Below, piece by piece: positions 17,101-23,916 of a DNA stretch of 64,000 nt. The stretch's first letter is position 1. The number at the start of each line of letters is the position of its first letter. This DNA comes from Frankiales bacterium (GTDB taxonomy: Bacteria > Actinomycetota > Actinomycetes > JAFAQI01), in NCBI GenBank assembly GCA_025980325.1, contig JAICXQ010000002.1, positions 1 to 64,000 on the forward strand, read 5' to 3'. A model generated the notes under the pieces. That model saw only the letters and a program-made list of their open reading frames with translations. It ran no database searches and was not told the DNA's origin. Made by a program: the position numbers and the translations under genes.

Positions 17101-19095
17101 AACGGCCACGTCACGAGCTACGCCTACGACGCGCTGAACCGGCTCGCCACGGTGACGGATCCGCTGCACCGCACGACGCGATACAGCTATGACGCGGCGG
17201 GCAACATCCTCACCCTCACCACGCCGGCCGGCGCGACGACGTCGTACGGGTACGACCTCGGGAACGAGCTGACGTCGATCACGTACTCCGACGGCCAGAC
17301 GCCGAACGTGACGTACAGCTACGACGCCGACGGCCGTCGCTTCCAGATGACCGACGGCAGCGGCACGACGACGTACGGGTACGACGCGCTCGGCCGGCTG
17401 ACCGGGCAGGTCGACGGCGCCGGCAACTTCGTCGGCTACGGCTACGACCCGGCCGGCCGGCTGACGACCCTGACCTACCCGACCGGGCAAGCGGTGACGC
17501 GCGGCTACGACGCCGCCGGCAACCTGACGTCGGTCACCGACTTCGGCGGCAACACGACGCACTACGCGTACGACGCGAACAGCAACGTCAGCACCGAGAC
17601 GCGGCCGAACTCGACCGCGGCGACGTTCGGTTACGACGACGCGAACCGGGTGACATCGATCGCCGACACCGGCCCGGCGGGCACGATCCTGAACCTGCCG
17701 TACACCTACGGCGCCAGCAGCCTGCTCGCGTCGGCCAACGTCACCGGCACGTCCCAACCGGTCACGCAGACCTACGGCTACGACAGCCGCGATCGGGTCA
17801 CCAGCGCGACCGTCCCGGTCAACACGAGCAACGTCGCGTCGGACTCGTACTCCTACGACGCGGCCGACGAAATCACGAAGATCACCGTCGGCGGCCAAGC
17901 CGCGACGACGCTGACGCACGACGCCGCGGACGAGCTCACGAGCGCGACGAACGCGGTCGGCACGACGGCATACACCAACGACCAGAACGGCAACCGCACG
18001 AAGATGGTCGACGCCGCCGGCAACACGACGACGTACACCTACGACCAGGCGAACCGCCTGACGAGCTTCAGCGGCCCGGCGCCGGGCGCGGCGAACACCG
18101 CGGGCGCGCCGCTCGTCGCGGCGTCGTACACCTACAACGGCGACGGCTTGCGGGTCGGCAAGGGCGTCACCGTCGACGGGGTCGGCGTGAGCCTTCCGTT
18201 CTCGTGGGATCTGTGTGCGACCACCCCGTTGCTTCTGACCGACGGGACCAACGAGTTCGTCTACGGCGCCGGTGACAAGCCGATCGAGCAGGTCAACAGC
18301 ATCACCGGCACGGTCACCTGGTTGCACACCGACCGGCAAGGCAGCGTCCGGGCACTCTCCAACAGCCTCGGCACCGTCACCGCGACGACGACGTACGACC
18401 CCTACGGGCGGACGATCAGCGCAACCGGAACGGCGACCAGCCCGCTCGGGTACGACGGCCAGTACACCGACTCCGAGTCCGGCCTCGTCTACCTGCGCGC
18501 GCGGTACTACGAGCCGGCCACCGGCCAGTTCCTCACCGTCGACCCGCTGGGCGCGCTGACCCGCCAGCCGTATGCATACGGCGGGAGCGATCCGCTCAAC
18601 ATGTGGGACCCGACCGGTTTGTGCAACGCCAACCCGTTCAGCCTGTCGTTCTGGACGCAGGGCAACTGCATCTCCGACGCGGCCGGCGCGGTCGGCGACT
18701 GGGTCTCGGCGCACGGCGACACGTTGGTCGACCTCGGTGCCGGCATCACCTGCATCGTCGCCGGTCCGGAAAGCTTCGGCGCCGCCTGCGTTCCGGCCGC
18801 GGCGATCGCGGCGGGGTACTCCACCTACACGAAGGTCAAGGAAGACATCGCGAACGGTGACGGCATCACGCAGATCATCGAGGACTCGCTGCTCAACGTC
18901 GCGAAGGCGGGCCTGTTGCTCACGCCGGCCGCCGTCGAGCAGATCGCCGAGCAGACCATCGCCGAGGAAGGCGCGGCGAACGTCAGCACCTGGCTCAAGC
19001 TGCTCAAGAGCACCGCGGGCGGCATCGACAACGTGCTGACCGTGGAGGGCCTGTCCAGCGATTTGATCAAGCTGCTGCCGTGCAGCCTGCAATGA
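14164..19095 (+). CDS. Sedolisin (S53) - RHS/YD-repeat fusion, putative polymorphic toxin
   Basis: A 1643-residue exported protein. After a signal peptide and a His/Ala-rich linker there is an S53 peptidase domain (about 95-430) with all catalytic residues: E180 and D184 (ETALD), D257 (SSGDYG) and S353 (GGTSASAP). Unlike the sedolisin upstream it has no pro-kumamolisin domain. Residues from about 455 to 1440 are RHS/YD repeats (GYGYDAAGNLTSVTDPAG and many variants). The RHS core LVYLRARYYEPATGQFLTVD begins at 1441, and DPTGL ends at 1486. The last 157 residues are unlike the rest, with hydrophobic helices and few charged stretches; I do not recognise this domain. RHS proteins enclose a C-terminal toxin in a beta shell and cut it free. 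GTG start with GGGGAGG 6 nt upstream. A 44-residue membrane protein gene overlaps the stop. Confidence 0.9.
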   Translation: MRRLLHVLVSTATLTAAFAVAAPGLTAAAAAAAPPAQSTHQSAHHSTPAAATAAAHAGGHRVSHPNGALHHKGGDLTGKPGPLRSGHATPQPIRGGNGGWAPSDLWSAYSLPAWQLGYGRTVGIVDAYDDPTVESDLATYRSFYGLPPCTVANGCFRRVAQDGSTNYPAPAPVDNNWAAETALDVEMVSATCPNCHIVLVETNSDFTSDLLAGVDEAVSLGVNSVNMSWGAGEYPGETTDDSHFAHPGIAFVASSGDYGYGPTIWPAASPNVFAVGATDLNTDAFGNWYETAWAGSTSGCSVYEPKPAYQHDGGCSTRTTTDISAVGGTPLSMFLTYPQNGWSSGWQGAGGTSASAPIVAGILVLAPQDTAATTGPGNWYASAYTPGAFSVNDVVVGSTGACGNYLCNSGPGYDGPTGLGTPDGLPPSLNSRAPSELWGAFNSGEGGSKSCTSGDPVVCATGDLTETATDLKVSGRGRALDFTRSYNALDAAGASAPDALGWGWTDSYAMSLSTDATTGDVTVHQENGATVTFTPQGSGYTAPGWVTASLRHNTDGTFTYALPNQTSYVFSATGQLVSESDRNGYLTTLAYDGSGRLASVTDPAGRALTFGYNASGQLATVTDPLGRAVGYGYDAAGNLTSVTDPAGNVTRYGYDSAHRMTTMTDPRGGLTTNVYDTSNRVVMQADPMNRVTTFAYTPTTTTITDPTGDVTVETYNSYLQLIKVVHGSGSADENTATFTYDAYSGEEASATDGNGHTTFTSWDAQGNEINVTDALNRYTAATYDTANDLTSVTDNSGVTTTYSYDGNHNLTGTSTPLGGSSGTVTTTYGYDAAHPGDITSITDPGGHVSHLRYDPNGDLVSVTDADGNVASATYNGIGWRTSSISPKGNVAGANPAAFTTTFGYDADGRPTTVTDPLGHVTRTGYDADGNPTSVTDPLNHVTTYTYDADNERTKVTNPDSTSSSTGYNADGHPLTQTDGNGHVTSYAYDALNRLATVTDPLHRTTRYSYDAAGNILTLTTPAGATTSYGYDLGNELTSITYSDGQTPNVTYSYDADGRRFQMTDGSGTTTYGYDALGRLTGQVDGAGNFVGYGYDPAGRLTTLTYPTGQAVTRGYDAAGNLTSVTDFGGNTTHYAYDANSNVSTETRPNSTAATFGYDDANRVTSIADTGPAGTILNLPYTYGASSLLASANVTGTSQPVTQTYGYDSRDRVTSATVPVNTSNVASDSYSYDAADEITKITVGGQAATTLTHDAADELTSATNAVGTTAYTNDQNGNRTKMVDAAGNTTTYTYDQANRLTSFSGPAPGAANTAGAPLVAASYTYNGDGLRVGKGVTVDGVGVSLPFSWDLCATTPLLLTDGTNEFVYGAGDKPIEQVNSITGTVTWLHTDRQGSVRALSNSLGTVTATTTYDPYGRTISATGTATSPLGYDGQYTDSESGLVYLRARYYEPATGQFLTVDPLGALTRQPYAYGGSDPLNMWDPTGLCNANPFSLSFWTQGNCISDAAGAVGDWVSAHGDTLVDLGAGITCIVAGPESFGAACVPAAAIAAGYSTYTKVKEDIANGDGITQIIEDSLLNVAKAGLLLTPAAVEQIAEQTIAEEGAANVSTWLKLLKSTAGGIDNVLTVEGLSSDLIKLLPCSLQ
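15880..18330 (+). repeat. YD/RHS coding repeats
   Basis: The DNA here codes for some 30-40 copies of a roughly 21-residue unit of the form G-Y-x-Y-D-x-x-G-x-L-x-x-V-T-D-P-x-G. The repeat is visible at DNA level as recurring GGCTACGACGCC, GTGACCGACCC and ACGACGTACGGGTACGAC blocks. It could recombine and may be hard to assemble, so the repeat count may be inexact. Confidence 0.85.
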
Positions 19096-19226
19096 TGCTG
19101 ACCGTGTCGACACACGTGCAGGCCGCGGTGATTTCCTCCGGCTCCAGCTTCGGCGTGATCGGGTTAATCATCGCGGCCGGCATCGTGTGGTTCCTCGTGG
19201 CGTTGTGGTGGAAGACGCGCAAGTGA
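19092..19226 (+). CDS. 44-residue single-helix membrane protein coupled to the RHS gene
   Basis: The start ATGATG overlaps the RHS stop codon (ATGA at 19092-19095), so translation should be coupled. The product has a short polar N-terminus (MMLTVSTHVQAAVISSGSS), then one membrane helix (VIGLIIAAGIVWFLVALWW) and the positive tail KTRK. By position it is a candidate immunity peptide for the RHS C-terminal domain, which itself has hydrophobic helices. This role is an inference; a chance frame is not excluded because the 3' part overlaps a convergent gene by 63 nt. No homologue is recognised. Confidence 0.6.
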   Translation: MMLTVSTHVQAAVISSGSSFGVIGLIIAAGIVWFLVALWWKTRK

Positions 19227-19712
19227 CCTGACGGCGGCGGTCGCCTCGCGCGCGAGGCGGTCGCCGTCCTTCGGGCTGCGTCGCAACGCGGTCACCCGCC
19301 GGCTGCGACCGTTGTCGTCGACGACGAAGACGTAACCCCAGCCTTGCGCGATCCGGTTGCCGCGACGGAACTCGATCGAGCGCACCCGACCCGGCGGGAT
19401 GCGGCTGGTCGTGGTGACGTTGCGGATGACGACGGCGTCCGCCGTGACGAACAGGCCGGCGATCCAGTTGCGATACGCCACGAGCAACGTGATGCCGGCG
19501 AAGACAACGATCGCGATCGCGGGTGCTCGTTGCGCCAGCGCGACGACGAGGATGAGGCCGGCCAGCCCACTCAGCGACGCTGCCGCCTTCTTGCGGCCGT
19601 CGTTGCGGAAGGCGATGACTCCGGCCGCCGAATCCCCGTTGCGCACGAAGGCCAGTACAGCATCCGGCGCGTGACAACGCAGCTGTCGGCGGACGCGTCT
19701 ACCTGACGGCAA
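19164..19712 (-). CDS. Two-helix membrane protein with bacterial PH domain
   Basis: A protein of up to 182 residues. Two hydrophobic helices (SLSGLAGLILVVALA and IAIVVFAGITLLVAY) form a hairpin. They are followed by a bPH_6-like domain: GLFVTADAVVIRNVTTTSRI, then VRSIEFRRGN and WGYVFVVDDNGRSRRV. Such proteins are common in actinobacteria and of unknown role. The start is uncertain: the TTG at 19712 gives the longest frame, while a GTG at 19646 is also possible; neither has a clear ribosome site. The 3' end overlaps the 44-residue membrane gene on the other strand. Confidence 0.7.
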   Translation of the reverse strand: MPSGRRVRRQLRCHAPDAVLAFVRNGDSAAGVIAFRNDGRKKAAASLSGLAGLILVVALAQRAPAIAIVVFAGITLLVAYRNWIAGLFVTADAVVIRNVTTTSRIPPGRVRSIEFRRGNRIAQGWGYVFVVDDNGRSRRVTALRRSPKDGDRLAREATAAVRSLARLPPQRHEEPHDAGRDD

Positions 19713-19732
19713 CCAGACCCGTGGGAGCGGTC

Positions 19733-20239
19733 ATGAAGATCAAGCGAGTTCTCATCGTCATCAGCGCCATCGTCACTGCGATCGCGATCGCGCTTCCCGC
19801 GGAGGCGCTCCCGACGTTCTCGATGACCGCCAAGTCGGCGGCCGACCCGAGCAGCCGAGTCACGCAACTGTGGCACCTCCGGACCGGAAACGACGGCACG
19901 TTCGACCGGATTGTCTTCGACGAGCGGATCTCGATGTCGGGCTACAGCGTCCGCTACGTAAGCCAAGTGCTGGCCGACGCCAGCGGCGCCGTCGTGCCGA
20001 TCAAGGGCCGGTACTTCCTGCGCGTCGTCATCTCCGGTGCGACGACCGGTTCGCTGCCCGGGCTTTCGTCGTCGATGCCGTCGATCGTCACGCCGTCGCT
20101 TCCCGAGGTCACGCAGATCCGCAAAGCCGGCGAGTTCGAGCAGGTCGTCTCGTACGGGATCGGGCTCAACCGCTACCGCGGCTTCCGGGTCTTCCGGCTC
20201 AGCTCGCCGACCCGATTGGTCATCGACGTCCTGCACTAG
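19733..20239 (+). CDS. Secreted AMIN-like domain protein
   Basis: A 168-residue exported protein with a signal peptide (MKIKRVLIVISAIVTAIAIA, ending near PAEA). The body matches the AMIN-like domain of actinobacterial lipoproteins: FDRIVFDERISMSGYSVRYV, then VVSYGIGLNRYRGFRVFRL and a closing LVIDVLH. AMIN-type domains bind cell-wall glycan or polysaccharide. I took the ATG at 19733, with GGGAG 6-7 nt upstream, over the GTG at 19721. There is no lipobox. Its end overlaps the convergent amidase by 20 nt. Confidence 0.8.
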   Translation: MKIKRVLIVISAIVTAIAIALPAEALPTFSMTAKSAADPSSRVTQLWHLRTGNDGTFDRIVFDERISMSGYSVRYVSQVLADASGAVVPIKGRYFLRVVISGATTGSLPGLSSSMPSIVTPSLPEVTQIRKAGEFEQVVSYGIGLNRYRGFRVFRLSSPTRLVIDVLH

Positions 20240-21353
20240 CCGATTCGACGACCGATGCAGTGGCCAGCAGGAGCTCTTCGCCGCCGTGCGGTCCGACCAG
20301 TTGCAGGCTCGCCGGCACCGGTGAATCCTCGGTCCGCACGGGCTGCGCCGTACTCGGTGTTCCGGCCGCGTTGAACAGCGACACGTGCCGGGTGACGTCG
20401 ATGACGACGTCGAGAAGCGAGTCCGGCGTCAGCCCGTCGAGTCGCGGCGGGAAGACCGGCATCGTCGGCAGCGCGAGCAACTCGACCCGGTCGAACAACC
20501 GGCGTACCGACTCTTGCCACGTCCGCAGTTGTGCGCGCGCCGCCTCGACCTCGGCGCCGAACGCGGGAGCCATCGCGAGCATGCCGGCGACGTCCTCGCC
20601 GATCCCGCTCGGATCGGCTTCGGCGAGCTCGTGGTCGCTCGCCCACATCTCGCTGAAGTAGATCGCGGTGAACAGATCGGTGCCGGTCGCGAGTTCGACC
20701 CAGTCGATGTCGACGACGGTGAGTTCGGCGTCGCGCAGCGCCCGATCGATAGCAGTCTCGATCCGAGGATCGCTGTCAGTACGCACCCGGCCGACGGTCG
20801 TCGCCGGTGCGGGCGCCACGGCGAAACCCGGCTCGAGCAGTTGCATCCCCAGCACGAGACCGGCGATGTCGCGGGCCATCGGGCCGATCGTGTCGAAGCT
20901 CGGCGCGAGCGGCCAGACCCCCTCGCGCGAGACCCGCCCGTACGTCGTCTTCAGTCCTGCGGTGCCGCAACAGGCGGACGGGATTCGCACCGATCCGCCG
21001 GTGTCGCTGCCGAGCGCGACGTCGGCTTCGTCGGTCGCGACCGCGACCGCCGAACCGCTGCTCGACCCGCCGGGCATCAGCGCGGCGTCGATCGGGTTGA
21101 CCGGCGTGCCGAACCACGGGTTCGTGCCGGTCGGCAGCGCAGCCAGCTCGTGCAGGTTGGTCTTGCCGACGATGCGTACGCCCGCTGCCCGGGCACCGGT
21201 GAGGCATGCCGCGTCCGCTGCGGCGGGTTGCGCGATGCGTTCGAGCGCGCGGCAACCGGCCGTCGTGGGTACGCCGGCGACGTCGATGATGTCCTTGACC
21301 GCGAGCCGCGACCCGTCGCCGGTCGGGTCAAGTTTCGTAATGAAGGTGCTCAT
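20220..21353 (-). CDS. Amidase signature family hydrolase
   Basis: A 377-residue amidase with the Ser-cisSer-Lys triad: the Lys in LAVKDIIDVAG (about residue 20), and the two Ser in MPGGSSSGSAVAVA and ALGSDTGGSVRIPSACCG. It is shorter than GatA (about 480 residues) and stands without gatB/gatC, so it is more likely a stand-alone amide hydrolase than a tRNA amidotransferase subunit. The ATG at 21353 has no ribosome site and is only 26 bp from the divergent MOSC gene start, so the transcript may be leaderless. Confidence 0.9.
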   Translation of the reverse strand: MSTFITKLDPTGDGSRLAVKDIIDVAGVPTTAGCRALERIAQPAAADAACLTGARAAGVRIVGKTNLHELAALPTGTNPWFGTPVNPIDAALMPGGSSSGSAVAVATDEADVALGSDTGGSVRIPSACCGTAGLKTTYGRVSREGVWPLAPSFDTIGPMARDIAGLVLGMQLLEPGFAVAPAPATTVGRVRTDSDPRIETAIDRALRDAELTVVDIDWVELATGTDLFTAIYFSEMWASDHELAEADPSGIGEDVAGMLAMAPAFGAEVEAARAQLRTWQESVRRLFDRVELLALPTMPVFPPRLDGLTPDSLLDVVIDVTRHVSLFNAAGTPSTAQPVRTEDSPVPASLQLVGPHGGEELLLATASVVESASAGRR

Positions 21354-21382
21354 GCCGCATCATCTGCCAGGATCGCGGCATG
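21351..21382. promoter_or_regulatory. Inverted repeat holding both divergent start codons
   Basis: The arms CATGCCGC (21351-21358) and GCGGCATG (21375-21382) are perfect inverted repeats. Each arm contains the start codon of one of the two divergent genes (amidase ATG 21353, MOSC ATG 21380). A dimeric regulator bound here would block both starts. It could also simply reflect chance in a 26-bp spacer. Confidence 0.45.
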
Positions 21383-22201
21383 CGGCTAGTCGAGATCGTG
21401 CGTTACCCGGTCAAGTCGCTGCAGGGCGAGCGGGTTCCCAGCGCCGAGATCGAGCGTGACGGCCTGCGCGGCGACCGCCGCTGGGGCATCCGCGACGAGA
21501 CCACCGGCAAGATCCTGACGGCACGGCGCGCGCCCGAGTTGCTGTTCGCCACCGCCACGCTCAACGTCGACGGCACGCCGATCGTCACGCTGCCGACCGG
21601 CGTCACCTGCGATGGTCCGGGCGCCGACACCGATGCCGCTCTCTCCGCGTGGCTGGGCAAGCCGGTCCGCCTCGTCCCGGCCGTGAACGTGCCGATCGCT
21701 CGCGCGGAATTTTTCGCGGACGCGACCGACGACACGAGCGAGGCGGTCGAGTGGACGATGCCGGCCGGGCGTTTCGTCGACGCGCAACCGCTGCTGGTCG
21801 TGACGACGTCGAGCCTGCGGGCCGGCGCCGCGCTCTATCCGGACGGTGATTGGAACGTACGACGCTTCCGTCCCAACCTCGTCGTCGACGGTGCAGACGA
21901 CGGATGGATCGAAGACACGTGGTGCGGCCAGTCGACCGTCCGCATCGGCGACGTGCGGCTACTGCCGCAAGAGCCGTGCATGCGGTGCACGATGGTCACC
22001 CGGCCGCAACCTGATCTCGGCGAGGATCGCGACGTCTTCCGTACCCTCGCCCGCCACCACGGCGGCCGGTTCGGCGCGTGGACGGGCGTCAGCGTCGGCG
22101 GGATGGTCAGTGTCGGCGACGAGGTAGTGGTCGAATCCTTGATCGCGGCCCAGCGAGACGGCGTCGAAGCCGACAGCCGACCGGTCGAGCTCACCGAGTG
22201 A
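21380..22201 (+). CDS. MOSC-domain protein
   Basis: A 273-residue protein with an N-terminal MOSC_N beta barrel (VEIVRYPVKSLQGE, then GLRGDRRWGI) and a C-terminal MOSC domain holding the conserved Cys in PCMRCTMVTR and the closing region GVSVGGMVSVGDEVVVE. MOSC proteins carry sulfur or the molybdenum cofactor, as in mARC-type reductases. No ferredoxin domain is fused here. An AGGA ribosome site is 8 nt before the ATG. Its start is divergent from the amidase. Confidence 0.9.
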   Translation: MRLVEIVRYPVKSLQGERVPSAEIERDGLRGDRRWGIRDETTGKILTARRAPELLFATATLNVDGTPIVTLPTGVTCDGPGADTDAALSAWLGKPVRLVPAVNVPIARAEFFADATDDTSEAVEWTMPAGRFVDAQPLLVVTTSSLRAGAALYPDGDWNVRRFRPNLVVDGADDGWIEDTWCGQSTVRIGDVRLLPQEPCMRCTMVTRPQPDLGEDRDVFRTLARHHGGRFGAWTGVSVGGMVSVGDEVVVESLIAAQRDGVEADSRPVELTE

Positions 22202-22213
22202 ACGTCGGCTGCG

Positions 22214-22621
22214 TCACGGCAGCAGCGTCAGAGCGGTCGTGTGCCGTGGCCGCACGACCTGGAAGTGGCGCCGATCCAATGTCGCGACCTCGGTGACGCC
22301 GAGCCGTTCGGCCGCCGTCACGACCGATGCGTCGACCGCGCCCAACGGAAGGTCGTGGTAGCGCGCGGTGAGTTCGGCGATCCGCAGCCAATCGCCGGGC
22401 TCCACCGGCTCCGCGAGCAGAACCCCGGAGGCCAGGTCGCCGAGGAACCGCACCTCCGCCCCGGCACCTAGTCGGGACCCGATCAGGTACGCGACCTCGG
22501 TGATCACAAGTGTTGGCACGATAAGCGGACCTGGATGCGACTCCAACAGAGCGAGACAGGAGGCATGGTGCCGATCATCGGCGTCGACGTACGCATACAG
22601 CGGGCCGGCGTCGACGATCAG
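22214..22621 (-). CDS. vapC: PIN-domain toxin VapC, probable CTG start
   Basis: A ribonuclease toxin of the VapC type. To hold the first catalytic Asp the frame must begin with LIVDAGPLYAYVDADD, but no ATG, GTG or TTG lies upstream in this frame before the antitoxin stop. The only candidate is CTG at 22621, which overlaps the antitoxin stop as CTGA, the same geometry as the usual ATGA. GAGGTGA lies about 10 nt upstream. From there the product is 135 residues, the normal length, with acidic residues D4, E42, D97 and D116. Starting at the next TTG (22546) would lose D4. The toxin is held inactive by VapB, encoded just upstream. Confidence 0.8.
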   Translation of the reverse strand: MIVDAGPLYAYVDADDRHHASCLALLESHPGPLIVPTLVITEVAYLIGSRLGAGAEVRFLGDLASGVLLAEPVEPGDWLRIAELTARYHDLPLGAVDASVVTAAERLGVTEVATLDRRHFQVVRPRHTTALTLLP

Positions 22622-22842
22622 CGCGATCCGGTCACCTCGTTGCGCAGGATCTCCTCGATCTGCTCCGAGACGTCCGAGTGACCGCTGCGGCCTGCGGCGG
22701 CCGCAGCCAGACGCCGACGACCGCCGACATGAGCTTCGATTGCTTCGCGGGTGAGTTCGGAGATCGTCATGTGCCGTCGAGCGGCCTCATGGCGCAAGCG
22801 CGCGTCGAGTTCCTCTGGCAGCTTGATCGTCGTGCGCACCAT
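22618..22842 (-). CDS. vapB: Ribbon-helix-helix antitoxin VapB
   Basis: A 74-residue antitoxin. The N-terminal ribbon-helix-helix reads MVRTTIKLPEELDARL with HMTISELTREAIEAHV after it; the C-terminal part (SEQIEEILRNEVTG) should bind and block VapC. I chose the ATG at 22842, directly after a perfect dyad. An in-frame ATG at 22854 would add MLAY. There is no ribosome site, and a -10-like TATGCT ends 8 nt before the ATG, so the message is probably leaderless. RHH dimers of this kind repress their own promoter. Confidence 0.85.
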   Translation of the reverse strand: MVRTTIKLPEELDARLRHEAARRHMTISELTREAIEAHVGGRRRLAAAAAGRSGHSDVSEQIEEILRNEVTGSR

Positions 22843-22856
22843 GTATGCCAGCATAC
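22843..22856. promoter_or_regulatory. vapBC operator/promoter dyad
   Basis: The sequence GTATGCCAGCATAC is a 6-bp perfect inverted repeat around a 2-bp centre, lying directly before the vapB ATG. On the minus strand it contains a -10-like TATGCT (22855-22850). A VapB dimer bound here would cover the -10 box and the leaderless start. Confidence 0.7.
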
Positions 22857-22934
22857 CATGCTTGTCCGCTTGATTTCGCCGGTCGACCACGCTCCCGATG
22901 AGAGTGGACACGCGCCTGATGCAGGATGGGCGTC

Positions 22935-23270
22935 ATGCGGAAGATGTCGCTCGACGGATTGGCCCGCGAACTACTCGACCGAGCTCAGGGTGGTCCGGGC
23001 CGCGCAGCCGAGACCGTGTTCGGCGGGCACGAGCAGGTGCTCCGGCAGACGGTCATCGCGCTCACCTCCGGGACATCGCTCGGCGAGCACGAGAGCCCCG
23101 GCGAGGCGACGCTGCAAGTGCTGTCGGGACGGGTTCGCCTGACCGCGGGCGACGACAGCTGGCACGCGCGCACCGGCGACCTGCTGCTGATCCCGCCGAC
23201 CCGTCACGCGCTCGTCGCGGACGAGGATGCGGTCGTGCTGCTCTCCGTTGTCAAGACCCGGTCCGCGTAG
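22935..23270 (+). CDS. Small cupin-domain protein
   Basis: A 111-residue single-domain cupin. The first cupin motif region is GTSLGEHESPGEATLQVLSGR and the second is TGDLLLIPPTRHALVADED. The first motif keeps H and E but is shorter than the classic G-x5-H-x-H form, so metal binding may be altered. I chose the ATG at 22935, since AGGA lies 8 nt before it; the ATG at 22926 is also possible. It is divergent from vapBC and followed by a hairpin. Confidence 0.85.
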   Translation: MRKMSLDGLARELLDRAQGGPGRAAETVFGGHEQVLRQTVIALTSGTSLGEHESPGEATLQVLSGRVRLTAGDDSWHARTGDLLLIPPTRHALVADEDAVVLLSVVKTRSA

Positions 23271-23277
23271 ACGGCGC

Positions 23278-23314
23278 GGAGGGTGGACCCGCCACTCGGC
23301 GAAATCCACCCTCC
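23278..23314 (+). terminator. Hairpin after the cupin gene
   Basis: The arms GGAGGGTGGA and TCCACCCTCC are a perfect 10-bp inverted repeat around a 17-nt loop, 8 nt past the stop. Confidence 0.65.
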
Positions 23315-23370
23315 TGCCCAACACCCAGCGGCGCATGTCCCGAAGAGCAACATGCGGCCGCGCTTGCCGG

Positions 23371-23916
23371 CTAGTTGAACGCGATGCCGTCGAAGCTCAG
23401 GTCGGTGATCGAGTCCGTCGTACCCGGAGCCTGGTCGCCATCCGCGACGATGTCCGCGCCGGTCACCGTGGCGGCCGCCTCGGCCGACGACTGGATCTCC
23501 GACCACGTCTCGTACGTGCTGCCGTTGTTGATCGCCCACATGAGCTGCGAGCCGCTGCTCCCGAGGCCGCTGTTGGACGGGTATCCCCACAACGTGTTGC
23601 CGTCGCTCAACGTGACGAAGTAACGCGGCGAGCCCGCGGCGTAGTTGTCCGTCGAGAACGTCGGCTCGGTGGTTGCGCTAACCGCCGAAGCCGGCAGGTG
23701 ATGGAAGACCACGACCGCGAACGTCGAGCCGGAGTCCGAACCGAGGGTGAGATCGATCGCGGAACCCTTGCCGTTCGACCAGTGCGCCGACGCGCCGTCG
23801 GCGCTGGAGCTGAACGACACGTTGGGCGACGGGCTGGCCGACGCGCTGGTCACGACGAACAGCGTCGCGAGTGGGGCCGCAATCGCGACCGCCTTGAGAA
23901 TGTTGCGCTTGGACAT
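23371..23916 (-). CDS. Secreted protein of unknown function
   Basis: A 181-residue exported protein. The signal peptide is MSKRNILKAVAIAAPLATLF with a likely cut after SASA. The mature part is rich in Ser, Thr and small residues and probably all-beta (for example GSTFAVVVFHHLPAS and SPRYFVTLSDGNTLWGYP). There is no anchor, lipobox or catalytic motif. The ATG at 23916 was chosen because AAAGGAG lies about 9 nt upstream; a longer frame to 24039 adds residues without protein character. I do not recognise the family. Confidence 0.75.
   Translation of the reverse strand: MSKRNILKAVAIAAPLATLFVVTSASASPSPNVSFSSSADGASAHWSNGKGSAIDLTLGSDSGSTFAVVVFHHLPASAVSATTEPTFSTDNYAAGSPRYFVTLSDGNTLWGYPSNSGLGSSGSQLMWAINNGSTYETWSEIQSSAEAAATVTGADIVADGDQAPGTTDSITDLSFDGIAFN

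Noticed and set aside
15466-19113. Open frame of 1215 codons on the minus strand opposite the sedolisin-RHS gene
   Set aside because: It is rich in Arg, Val and Gly with no domain, and its phase follows the GC bias of the coding strand; the repeats keep it open.
20220-21353. GatA subunit of the tRNA amidotransferase
   Set aside because: The protein is about 100 residues too short and no gatB or gatC lies nearby, so a general amidase call is safer.
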